Shown piece after piece: positions 1-6,204 of a stretch of DNA of 21,828 bases; position 1 is the first letter of the stretch, and each line of letters starts with the position of its first letter. Location: positions 1 through 21,828 of the forward strand of contig DHHD01000101.1 in the NCBI GenBank assembly GCA_002403105.1, written 5' to 3'. Under the pieces are notes generated by a model. The model saw nothing but the letters and a program-made list of their open reading frames with translations, was not told where the DNA came from and did no database searches. The position numbers and the translations under genes were made by a program. This DNA is from Anaerolineaceae bacterium UBA4781 (GTDB lineage Bacteria; Chloroflexota; Anaerolineae; Anaerolineales; Anaerolineaceae).

Positions 1-864
1 TTCATCCAGAACTGGCACCAATTTTTCCCAATCACAAAGATAGCGATATCCCATGAAGGTTGCCGCTCGTGCCGCTTCGTATTCAATACCTGATACGGCA
101 TGGCGCACATCTGAGTCAATACCCCACACATACAAATTCTCTGGCAATTTTGCCAGTGGATAGGGCTGGCAAGGTTGGCAAAGCATAGGAACAAAATAAT
201 CTTCGTTTCCCATCACTACCGCTAATTGATCCATGATGCCGCATGCAGATTGTGTAAGCGCAATCTCCACCCATTGTGTCCAGGATGCCAGTTCAATACC
301 TTCTGTATGAATGTCATAACGAGCTGCTATAGCTTTCATGGCTGCTACTTCAAGAGCGGCTGAAGAACTTACCCCCTTGCCGAGAGGAACTTCGGATTCC
401 AGATAAAGTGAAAATCCCTGCTGTATTTTTTCAAAAAAATGATCTAGCAAATAATAAATGTCTCCGATGAGATAGGCACACCAGGAGCGGCGTGGATTGG
501 TGTTGATCCAATCCCGTACTTTCTCCATTGGTTTAACAAAATCCACTTCCAGCAAATCTGATAGGGTTAATTCAATTCGATCCTCCCAACCTAAAGCTGC
601 GACAGCTGGATTAAGAAAATGGATTTCACCATCCGTGCGGGCTTGAACGGCAACTAGAGTAGCTTCTTTGATCGTCTTTTCAAAAACAAAGCCACCCGTG
701 TAATCATCGTTCCCACCCATCAGATCCAATCTACCAGGCGTACGGTTAATAAGTATGTCTTTATCGTATGTGAAATAACCATCTGCAACCAGAGCGTGTA
801 CATTCTGCTCAAATTTTCTCAAATCAGGGTATTTTTGAGTATCTATTTGGAAAGTTGTTGGCAT
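1..864 (-). CDS. GHMP-family sugar kinase, L-arabinokinase/galactokinase-like (partial, 3' end outside window)
   Basis: The ATG is at 864-862 and 288 codons are open to the window edge, so the C-terminus is missing. The N-terminal galactokinase-type signature reads PGRLDLMGGNDDYTGG (residues 43-58). The GHMP ATP-binding loop is PLGKGVSSSAA (160-170), and CGIMDQ (208-213) carries the presumed catalytic Asp212. A later block, WGIDSDVRHAVSGIEYEAAR (247-266), ends the visible part. LMGG in place of galactokinase LIGEH, together with PLGKGVSSSA and the ID(S)-x-(I/V)RH motif, resembles the kinase domain of plant L-arabinokinase more than GalK. The expected reaction is ATP-dependent anomeric phosphorylation of a sugar to sugar 1-phosphate in the cytoplasm. 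It is transcribed divergently from the transporter operon, from a promoter at 935-963, so it is probably co-regulated. Family assignment is firm; the sugar (L-arabinose, galactose, uronate or other) is inference. Confidence 0.85.
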   Translation of the reverse strand, partial: MPTTFQIDTQKYPDLRKFEQNVHALVADGYFTYDKDILINRTPGRLDLMGGNDDYTGGFVFEKTIKEATLVAVQARTDGEIHFLNPAVAALGWEDRIELTLSDLLEVDFVKPMEKVRDWINTNPRRSWCAYLIGDIYYLLDHFFEKIQQGFSLYLESEVPLGKGVSSSAALEVAAMKAIAARYDIHTEGIELASWTQWVEIALTQSACGIMDQLAVVMGNEDYFVPMLCQPCQPYPLAKLPENLYVWGIDSDVRHAVSGIEYEAARAATFMGYRYLCDWEKLVPVLDE

Positions 865-934
865 GGTACGCACTTTCTTTACACCGGATAAAAAATATCA
901 AGATAGTTTGATTTTCCGGGGTGTTATGAAAAAC

Positions 935-963
935 ATTTTAGCATAATCTATTCGAACGGTCAA
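935..963 (-). promoter_or_regulatory. Leftward sigma-70-type promoter for the GHMP kinase
   Basis: On the minus strand TTGACC (963-958), a 17-bp spacer and TAAAAT (940-935) preceded by TG (extended -10) form a good promoter, placing the start about 60 nt before the kinase ATG. The -35 lies inside the 13-bp core shared with the module at 5240-5252. Confidence 0.6.
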
Positions 964-965
964 AC
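953..965. repeat. Shared 13-bp core, copy 1 (putative operator)
   Basis: CGAACGGTCAAAC is identical to 5240-5252. In both places it begins exactly 35 bp upstream of the rightward -35 hexamer. It overlaps the leftward -35. With the rightward -35 region it makes an inverted pair of the form CG-N3/4-GTCAA and TTGAC-N3-CG. A binding site for the DeoR-type regulator at 14784 is a reasonable guess, not shown. Confidence 0.55.
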
Positions 966-987
966 GTAATATACTGTAACATATATA

Positions 988-1015
988 TTGACAAACGAAA
1001 CTTTCTCCCTATAAT
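988..1015 (+). promoter_or_regulatory. Rightward sigma-70-type promoter of the first transport operon
   Basis: TTGACA (988-993), a 16-bp spacer and TATAAT (1010-1015) are perfect consensus hexamers. The transcript would start near 1022 and leave a leader of about 320 nt before the first clear gene at 1344. CGAAAC sits 8 bp after the start of the -35, exactly as in the second promoter at 5275. Confidence 0.75.
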
Positions 1016-1036
1016 TATTATAACGAATAGGGGTTA

Positions 1037-1150
1037 ATGGTAATAATAATTAGAGAATTTTCCCCCATTCAGATTAAATTTTCTATTTGTCTTTTCATCC
1101 TCAAGCTCGCGAAAAAGGAGGGCTTAAGAAAAAGTAACTTCTACCAATAA
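1037..1150 (+). CDS. Possible 37-residue leader peptide
   Basis: An ATG 15 nt after the predicted transcription start opens a 37-codon frame ending with TAA at 1148-1150. GGGG lies just upstream at 1030-1033, a poor, too-close ribosome site. The peptide is hydrophobic in the middle (SICLFILKLA) and basic at its end, with no recognised family. Its only support is its position between a strong promoter and the structured segment at 1173-1271, which is how attenuator leader peptides lie. It may be a chance frame. Confidence 0.15.
   Translation: MVIIIREFSPIQIKFSICLFILKLAKKEGLRKSNFYQ
1114..1126 (+). promoter_or_regulatory. Orphan Shine-Dalgarno-like box, copy 1
   Basis: AAAGGAGGGCTTA is a near-perfect anti-Shine-Dalgarno complement followed by GCTT, but no start codon lies at a usable distance. 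Similar boxes with the same GCTT tail occur at 3812 and 9650. This copy is less exact (GGAGGG instead of GGAGGTG). Confidence 0.3.
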
Positions 1151-1172
1151 CCTCGGTATATCTCAAGAAAGA

Positions 1173-1271
1173 GTGTTTGTCTACAGACAAGAGCTTACTA
1201 CAGTAAGTAAAACACTGTTCTGCAAATCAGAACAATCGAGACAAACAGCGTACTGTGATAGTAAAGAGTAC
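1173..1271 (+). ncRNA. Structured 5' leader element, candidate cis-regulatory RNA
   Basis: Perfect pairings visible by eye are: P1, 1175-1182 with 1239-1246 (8 bp); P2, 1194-1198 with 1203-1207 (loop TACA); P3, 1217-1222 with 1228-1233 (loop CAAAT); P4, 1250-1254 with 1267-1271. P1 encloses P2 and P3, giving a three-way junction. The 5' strand of P1 can instead pair locally with 1185-1190, forming a hairpin with the same TACA loop as P2, so two mutually exclusive folds are possible. It matches no riboswitch class I know. It lies about 75 nt before the first gene of the operon. Confidence 0.35.
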
Positions 1272-1343
1272 ACGTTGCTAATAAATCTTTGTAGTAAGAA
1301 GAGATTATTTAAATAGTTTCCCGAAAAAATATTACCCAAAAAG

Positions 1344-2117
1344 ATGAATAGAAAAAAGAATGGTGCAGAGTTTAAAACAATCATCATAGGGGCAGGCACA
1401 GCTATACCTGTCATTAATCATTCGCCAGCATGTATCTTTTTAAAATCCAAAGATATAACAGCACTGCTGGACCTCGGGCCAGGTACGTTTTCAAAACTTC
1501 CAACTTATGGCATTGATCCTCTTCAAATAGATACTTTATTCATCAGTCATTTGCATCCTGATCACATTCTCGATCTAGCCATTTATTTTATGATCCGGGA
1601 ATATGCAGGTAAAAAGAATGGGGTACCAGTTAATTTCATTGGATGTAAGGGGATTAAAAAATTTATATTACGGCTAAAGGTTTTATTTCCTGATATTTTA
1701 TTTTCGAAATCAGCCATGAATATAAAAGAGGTTGCTGAGTCCGATTTTAATATCGGGGATGTTCGTGTGAGAACCATACTTACAGATCATACTCGCAGCA
1801 GTGTTGCTTTCCGTTTCGATTTTAACGAGAAAACACTAATTTACACGGGTGATTGCGTAAGTAGTAACCACTTGGAGAAATTTTGCAGTAATGCAGACGT
1901 ATTAATCAGCGAGTGTTCCTTTCCAGACAAATGGGTTACAGAGGACCATATGAATGTACAAAAACTTGGCACATTGGCAGAAAATGCGCAGGTGAAAACC
2001 CTGGTTGTTACCCATTGCTACCCACAGACATTGAAAGAGGATCTGGAACATCAAATAAAAGAATATTATTCAGGATTCATCCATATTACGCAAGATGGAG
2101 ATCAAGTAAACGGATAA
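1344..2117 (+). CDS. RNase Z-like metallo-beta-lactamase-fold hydrolase
   Basis: This 257-residue cytoplasmic protein has the full set of metal ligands of the fold. The motif SHLHPDH gives His69, His71, Asp73 and His74; His149 (TDHT), Asp170 (YTGD) and His224 (THCYP) follow. His202 in EDHMN corresponds to the extra His of the RNase Z/PhnP branch, so a phosphodiesterase or related phospho-ester hydrolase is the best guess. It lacks the long exosite arm expected for true tRNase Z, so tRNA processing is unlikely. It opens the operon and its stop lies 3 bp before the next start, which ties it to the transporter. It could act on an imported phosphorylated or cyclic compound, but no substrate is shown. 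The ribosome-binding site is weak (AAAAAG directly before the ATG). Confidence 0.8.
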   Translation: MNRKKNGAEFKTIIIGAGTAIPVINHSPACIFLKSKDITALLDLGPGTFSKLPTYGIDPLQIDTLFISHLHPDHILDLAIYFMIREYAGKKNGVPVNFIGCKGIKKFILRLKVLFPDILFSKSAMNIKEVAESDFNIGDVRVRTILTDHTRSSVAFRFDFNEKTLIYTGDCVSSNHLEKFCSNADVLISECSFPDKWVTEDHMNVQKLGTLAENAQVKTLVVTHCYPQTLKEDLEHQIKEYYSGFIHITQDGDQVNG

Positions 2118-2120
2118 AAA

Positions 2121-2993
2121 ATGAAATCCACAATTCAGGTTTCAAAATTATCAAATAGAAAGAAAAAAGGGGTTAATTGGATCGCTTTATTCCCATTGCT
2201 TATTTTTTCAATTGGATTTCAGGTCATCCCAATTATCTCTTTGATCAGTTCAAGTTTTTCAACAAAACAAGGAATATCTTTAGAGAATTATCAGCACGCT
2301 TTTACACCTCACATCATGGAGGCTTTTCAGAATTCCATTCAGCTTTCACTGGTCACCGCAGTTCTGGGAGTCAGTTTAGGATTCATTGTGGGATATGCCA
2401 TTATTTCTACAGATAATAAACTCGTAAAAGATGCATTAATTGCTTTGGCAGATGTAACGACAAATTTTGGGGGTGCACCATTAGCATTTGCATTCATAGT
2501 CACATTAGGCTCAACAGGAGTGATTACTTTAGTTCTTAAAAGCATCGGCGTTTTCCTCTACCCCAATTTCAGAATTTATTCCATTTCCGGATTAGCGATT
2601 GCTTATTTATATTTCCAAATACCCCTCATGATCATGTTGATCTTACCGGCTTTGCAGGGTTTGAAAAAAGAGTGGTGGGAAGCTGCCATAAACATGGGAG
2701 CGAATTCACAGCAATTTTGGATGCGGATTGGGATCCCCATCCTTGGCCCTTCATTAATGAGCAGTTTTTTTATTTTGTTTGCAAACTCCTTTGGTGCTTA
2801 TGCCACCGCATGGACTTTAACCGGACCGGATGTAAATATCATTACTGTGCAAATTGCTTCCCTAATTCGTGGAGAAGTGCAGCTCGAAATTGGTTTGGCT
2901 GATGCTTTAGCTGTTGTATCGCTATTTATTATTCTGTTTTGTGTTGGGGGATATTTATTCTTATCCAGCAAAGCAAAGAGGTTCCGAGCATGA
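2121..2993 (+). CDS. ABC importer permease, PotB/AfuB type (block 1)
   Basis: This 290-residue inner-membrane protein has about six hydrophobic segments, the first at residues 19-42. The EAA loop that docks on the ATPase is visible at about 187-206 (EAAINMGANSQQFW). It belongs to the binding-protein-dependent permease family used by polyamine, iron, thiamine, phosphonate and hexose-phosphate (AfuABC) importers. It overlaps the next permease by ATGA at 2990-2993, so the pair is translationally coupled. Its close paralogue is at 5311; both share DVTTNFxGAPLAF. Block 1 has no ATPase gene, so it probably uses the one at 7066. Confidence 0.88.
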   Translation: MKSTIQVSKLSNRKKKGVNWIALFPLLIFSIGFQVIPIISLISSSFSTKQGISLENYQHAFTPHIMEAFQNSIQLSLVTAVLGVSLGFIVGYAIISTDNKLVKDALIALADVTTNFGGAPLAFAFIVTLGSTGVITLVLKSIGVFLYPNFRIYSISGLAIAYLYFQIPLMIMLILPALQGLKKEWWEAAINMGANSQQFWMRIGIPILGPSLMSSFFILFANSFGAYATAWTLTGPDVNIITVQIASLIRGEVQLEIGLADALAVVSLFIILFCVGGYLFLSSKAKRFRA

Positions 2994-3802
2994 GGATGAA
3001 TAAACTTTTCCGTTCCATCGTGTTAGTTCTATTCCTGTTGTTTATGCTTGTTCCCTTGATCGCTACTTTCCTGTTTTCCATTTCCACAAGGTGGGATCGC
3101 ACGATACTACCTGAAGGGTTTACATTGGAATGGTGGAAAAAGGTTATTTCCCGTGGGGCATTCGGTTTGACGTTAAAGAATTCTTTTTATATTTCATTCG
3201 CCACCTCAATCGCATTGACTATTTTGGTAACACCAACGGCTTACTGGGTACACATACGTGCACCAAAAAGTAAAGTTATTTTTGAAATTATGTCTGCTTT
3301 CTCCTTTGGTATTCCAGGTGTAATTCTAGCTCTGGCGCTCATCCGTTTTTACTCAGGCATACCCGTACCTTTGATTAACACAACAAACATTTTATTACTT
3401 GCTTGCATGGAATTATGTTTTCCTTTCATGTACCGACCTGTGGCGAATGCATTGGATAGTATCGATATCCATACCTTAACAGAGGCCTCTCAGAGTTTGG
3501 GGGGTAATTGGATATCCACATTCATTCATGTGATCTTGCCGAACATCTTTCCTGGGATCGCTAGTGGTTTTTTACTTGTATTTTCGACCGTTTTTGCAGA
3601 ATTCACACTTACAAATCTACTAGTGGGTGCGCGATTTAAAACATTCCCGATCTATCTGGTTGAATTCACGCGTTTCGATGGGCGGCAGGCTAGCGCTCTT
3701 GCCATCATCAGCTTTGTGGTTGCCTGGGTCGTATCACTATTACTTCTACTAATCAGTGGAAAGCGAACAATCACATCCGACAATCTAACCATCGGACACT
3801 GA
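2990..3802 (+). CDS. ABC importer permease, PotC/AfuB type (block 1)
   Basis: I chose ATG 2990 (MRMNKLF) because it overlaps the preceding stop as ATGA and has AAAGAGG 8 nt upstream; a start at 2939 would add a tail buried in the previous gene. The 270-residue protein has about six membrane segments, beginning at residues 9-31, and an EAA-type loop near 165-187 (LTEASQSLGG). It is the second half of the heterodimeric channel with 2121-2993. The paralogue is at 6205, sharing TRWDRTI.PEGFT and LGARFKTFP. Substrate unknown. Confidence 0.88.
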   Translation: MRMNKLFRSIVLVLFLLFMLVPLIATFLFSISTRWDRTILPEGFTLEWWKKVISRGAFGLTLKNSFYISFATSIALTILVTPTAYWVHIRAPKSKVIFEIMSAFSFGIPGVILALALIRFYSGIPVPLINTTNILLLACMELCFPFMYRPVANALDSIDIHTLTEASQSLGGNWISTFIHVILPNIFPGIASGFLLVFSTVFAEFTLTNLLVGARFKTFPIYLVEFTRFDGRQASALAIISFVVAWVVSLLLLLISGKRTITSDNLTIGH

Positions 3803-3811
3803 CGTTTATAA

Positions 3812-3824
3812 AAGGAGGTGCTTC
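3812..3824 (+). promoter_or_regulatory. Orphan Shine-Dalgarno-like box, copy 2
   Basis: AAGGAGGTGCTTC is a perfect complement of the 16S rRNA 3' end, yet it lies 75 nt before the next gene start and no usable start codon follows it. The identical 13-mer recurs at 9650-9662 before the second binding-protein gene. Such boxes can hold ribosomes and protect an mRNA 5' end (STAB-SD in Bacillus cry3A); that role here is inferred. Confidence 0.45.
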
Positions 3825-3886
3825 AGATAAGTTAAAAACTAAAAGAAAAAAGAAAAACAATACAAATAAAAATATAGGAGTTTGAA

Positions 3887-5005
3887 ATGAGCAAGAAAAT
3901 ATTCATGATATTTTTAATGCTAACAGTTTTGATCACTGTCAGTTCTTGCCAACCAACAGCAGACCAGGAGGTTGTAGAAGAACCTGTAGTGGAAGAATCT
4001 GTTGAAGAAGAGCCTGAGGTTTCAGAAAAAGACCTGATGATCGAAGCCGCAAACCAAGAAGGTGAATTGATCAGTTATGGTATGTCAGATGACTGGGTCA
4101 ATCTAGGGAATATTTGGAAAACCATTGAGACTGAGTATGGTGTGATCCACATGGATACAGATATGACCAGCATGGAACAGATTACCCACTTATTGGCAGA
4201 ACAAGAAGCACCGGTAATGGATGTGGCTGATATTGGATTTGATTCATTGGGTCTATTACTCGAAAATGATCTCGCCATGGTATATAAAACCGAATATTGG
4301 GATAAATTTGATGAGAGTTTCCGAGATCCAGATGGTCGTTGGGCTGTTGCCTATTGGGGAGCAATTGCATTCCTTGTGAATACTGACCTGGTCGAAAACG
4401 TTCCGCAAACCTGGGCTGATCTGTTAAAACCAGAGTATCTCGATCAGATCTGCAGCCGTGACCCACGCGTATCAACCTATGCAACCGGGGCTGTTCTAGC
4501 AGCCGCTTACGCTAATGGCGGGGGGGAAGATAATGTACAACCCGGGCTTGATTTCTTTAAACAATTGCGCGATTCCGGAAATTGGCGCGAAGGTGTTGTA
4601 CTTAATGTAGCCTCTGTGCAAAAAGGCGAATGCCCTATTTCCATTGTTTACGATTTTGATGGGTTCAACAAACGCGATTCCACTGGATTACCACTAGAAG
4701 TTGTCATTCCCTCGGATGGGACAGTGGGCATGTTGTTCGCGCAGTATATCAACAAGTTAGCACCACATCCAAATGCTGCAAAATTAGCCATTGATTTCTT
4801 CTATTCAGATGAAGGTCAGATTATGTTTGCAGAAGGATATGCGCACCCTGGTCGAAGCGATGTAGATTTACCGGATGAAGTAGCTGCAAAATTGCTGCCA
4901 GAATCTGCTTATGGTAATTTATATTTTCCTTCCAATCTGGAGAATTTCTCTAAAGCCATGCAACAAATTAAAGATGGTTGGGAAACGATCGTAGGTGAAT
5001 CGTAG
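3887..5005 (+). CDS. Lipoprotein solute-binding protein of the AfuA/FutA/PotD superfamily (SBP1)
   Basis: The lipobox VSSC places the lipidated Cys at residue 21. A Glu/Val-rich linker (about 25-47) precedes the binding domain. Conserved family segments include DPDGRWAVAYWGAIAFLVNT, VPQTWADLL and QPGLDFF. It should capture the substrate outside the membrane and deliver it to permeases 2121/2990. It is clearly paralogous to the 9738 protein (DPDGRW, YWGAIA, QKGECPIS, SDEGQ). Relatives bind ferric iron, polyamines, phosphonates or sugar phosphates; the catabolic neighbours point to a sugar or sugar derivative. AGGAG stands 7-8 nt before the ATG. Strong expression would be expected, in line with the special leader upstream. 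Confidence 0.88.
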   Translation: MSKKIFMIFLMLTVLITVSSCQPTADQEVVEEPVVEESVEEEPEVSEKDLMIEAANQEGELISYGMSDDWVNLGNIWKTIETEYGVIHMDTDMTSMEQITHLLAEQEAPVMDVADIGFDSLGLLLENDLAMVYKTEYWDKFDESFRDPDGRWAVAYWGAIAFLVNTDLVENVPQTWADLLKPEYLDQICSRDPRVSTYATGAVLAAAYANGGGEDNVQPGLDFFKQLRDSGNWREGVVLNVASVQKGECPISIVYDFDGFNKRDSTGLPLEVVIPSDGTVGMLFAQYINKLAPHPNAAKLAIDFFYSDEGQIMFAEGYAHPGRSDVDLPDEVAAKLLPESAYGNLYFPSNLENFSKAMQQIKDGWETIVGES

Positions 5006-5010
5006 AAGGT

Positions 5011-5066
5011 AAAAAAAACTGCGGACTGTCTGAAATACATCCAAAGAAGAGTTATCAGACAGTCCG
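5011..5066 (-). terminator. Minus-strand intrinsic terminator-like hairpin
   Basis: CGGACTGTCTGA (5022-5033) pairs perfectly with 5055-5066 over 12 bp around a 21-nt loop. On the minus strand the stem is followed after 3 nt by eight T residues (5018-5011). On the plus strand there is no T-run, so for SBP1 mRNA it may only be a 3'-stabilising stem-loop. Confidence 0.5.
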
Positions 5067-5088
5067 ACAGCCATCAGGATTATACATG

Positions 5089-5120
5089 AAACACTGGTTA
5101 TTATACTAAAGCCAGTGTTT
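5089..5120. other. Stem-loop in the spacer between transport blocks
   Basis: AAACACTGG and CCAGTGTTT form a perfect 9-bp stem around a 14-nt loop, with T residues on the plus strand afterwards (TTTTCG). It could be a weak rightward terminator or a domain of the minus-strand transcript. Confidence 0.35.
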
Positions 5121-5221
5121 TCGAACCTAGCCTTCTCAAATAGGAAGAATATACCTAAAAATTTAAATTTCACTCTTTATATACGGATATGACAATCCAA
5201 ACCGTGGTAATTATGGAATCG

Positions 5222-5250
5222 TAATTATCATAACATATACGAACGGTCAA
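5222..5250 (-). promoter_or_regulatory. Leftward promoter copy without an adjacent divergent gene
   Basis: On the minus strand TTGACC (5250-5245), a 17-bp spacer and TAATTA (5227-5222), with TG one base before the -10, mirror the kinase promoter at 935-963. Identity between the copies continues well into the spacer and the -10. The -10 is weaker than in copy 1. Confidence 0.4.
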
Positions 5251-5252
5251 AC
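5240..5252. repeat. Shared 13-bp core, copy 2 (putative operator)
   Basis: This is identical to 953-965, with the same 35-bp distance to the rightward -35. Next to it ATAACA (5253-5258) and TGTTAT (5267-5272) form an extra inverted repeat that copy 1 does not show clearly. Confidence 0.55.
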
Positions 5253-5274
5253 ATAACAATTTGTAATGTTATTG

Positions 5275-5303
5275 TTGACTTTCGAAACATGTCACCCTAT
5301 AAT
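5275..5303 (+). promoter_or_regulatory. Rightward sigma-70-type promoter of the second block
   Basis: TTGACT (5275-5280), a 17-bp spacer and TATAAT (5298-5303) predict a start near 5310, right at the first ATG of the permease gene. It should drive the block at 5311-16839 at least in part. Confidence 0.7.
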
Positions 5304-5310
5304 AATCCTT

Positions 5311-6183
5311 ATGATGGAAATGATAAAAAGTAAACACAACAAATCTGAATTAAAAAAATGGCTTGGATTCTTCCCTTTTTTGCTTTTTTGCTTAGCTTTT
5401 GAATTCATTCCGATTCTCTTTCTCATTCGGGGCAGTTTCATTGATAAAACCACACAGGGTTTCACAATTGCACATTACCAGGCGATGAGCCGCACAGTCT
5501 ATATCAATTCATTTCTTAACAGCATCAAGATCTCAGGATTAACAGCAATTATTGGGGTCATTTTAGGAACATTGATCGGTTACGCCATTTATCGTTGGCC
5601 TTCAGAAAGCTTGAAAAATGCCCTCATCTCCCTTTCTGATGTGACTACCAATTTTTCAGGCGCTCCCCTCGCATTCTCTTTTATTATCATTCTGGGAATG
5701 AATGGCGTTATCACGCAGTTCCTATTCAAATATTTTAACTACGAACTATATCCCGGCTTCAGCATCTATTCCTTTTCAGGATTGGCCCTGGCGTATGTAT
5801 ATTTCCAATTACCACTGATGGTATTGATCATCATTCCGGCTTTTGTTGGAATAAGAAAAGAGTGGCAGGAATCAGCTGAAAGCATGGGTGCAAACAATTT
5901 TCAATTCTGGCGATTTATCGGAATTCCTATTTTAGGACCTTCCCTGCTGGCAGGGCTCACCCTTCTTTTCGCGAATGCTTATGGTGCTTATGCCACAGCA
6001 TTTACTCTGGTTGAATCGCAGCTTTCACTGGTCACCCTGCAGATCGGATTCATGATCGCCGGTGAAGTACGACATGATCCCGGAGTTGGTATGGCCATGG
6101 CAGTTCTTTCATTGTTCATTATGGGTCTTAGCATCGCCATTTACCAGATCGCCACTACACGCGTTCGTCGTTGGTCAAAATAA
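5311..6183 (+). CDS. ABC importer permease, PotB/AfuB type (block 2)
   Basis: Start ATG 5311 is taken because the upstream in-frame ATG (5266) lies before the predicted promoter. ATGs at 5314 and 5320 are also possible. With a start of transcription near 5310 the mRNA would be leaderless, and indeed no Shine-Dalgarno sequence is present. The 290-residue protein has about six membrane segments and an EAA-type loop (ESAESMGANNFQFW). It is a close paralogue of 2121-2993 and pairs with the next gene. Membrane component of the importer; substrate unknown. Confidence 0.85.
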   Translation: MMEMIKSKHNKSELKKWLGFFPFLLFCLAFEFIPILFLIRGSFIDKTTQGFTIAHYQAMSRTVYINSFLNSIKISGLTAIIGVILGTLIGYAIYRWPSESLKNALISLSDVTTNFSGAPLAFSFIIILGMNGVITQFLFKYFNYELYPGFSIYSFSGLALAYVYFQLPLMVLIIIPAFVGIRKEWQESAESMGANNFQFWRFIGIPILGPSLLAGLTLLFANAYGAYATAFTLVESQLSLVTLQIGFMIAGEVRHDPGVGMAMAVLSLFIMGLSIAIYQIATTRVRRWSK

Positions 6184-6204
6184 GGAAAGATAAAACAGGC
6201 AGGC

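Larger units (their letters stand above)
5011..5215 (-). ncRNA. Candidate ~205-nt minus-strand small RNA
   Basis: The leftward promoter at 5222-5250 would start a transcript near 5215, and the hairpin plus T-run at 5066-5011 would end it. The body also contains a second 9-bp stem (5089-5097 with 5112-5120). No protein family is recognisable here. Both ends are predicted from sequence only. Confidence 0.3.

Noticed and set aside
4919..5173. Minus-strand 84-codon frame across the SBP1 3' end and spacer
   Set aside because: It overlaps conserved SBP1 codons and passes through the 12-bp stem; its Phe/Ile-rich product has no recognisable features.
5266..5310. In-frame ATG at 5266 extending the block-2 permease by 15 residues
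   Set aside because: It lies upstream of a near-consensus promoter (TTGACT-17-TATAAT) and has no Shine-Dalgarno site; the extension is not like the paralogue's N-terminus.
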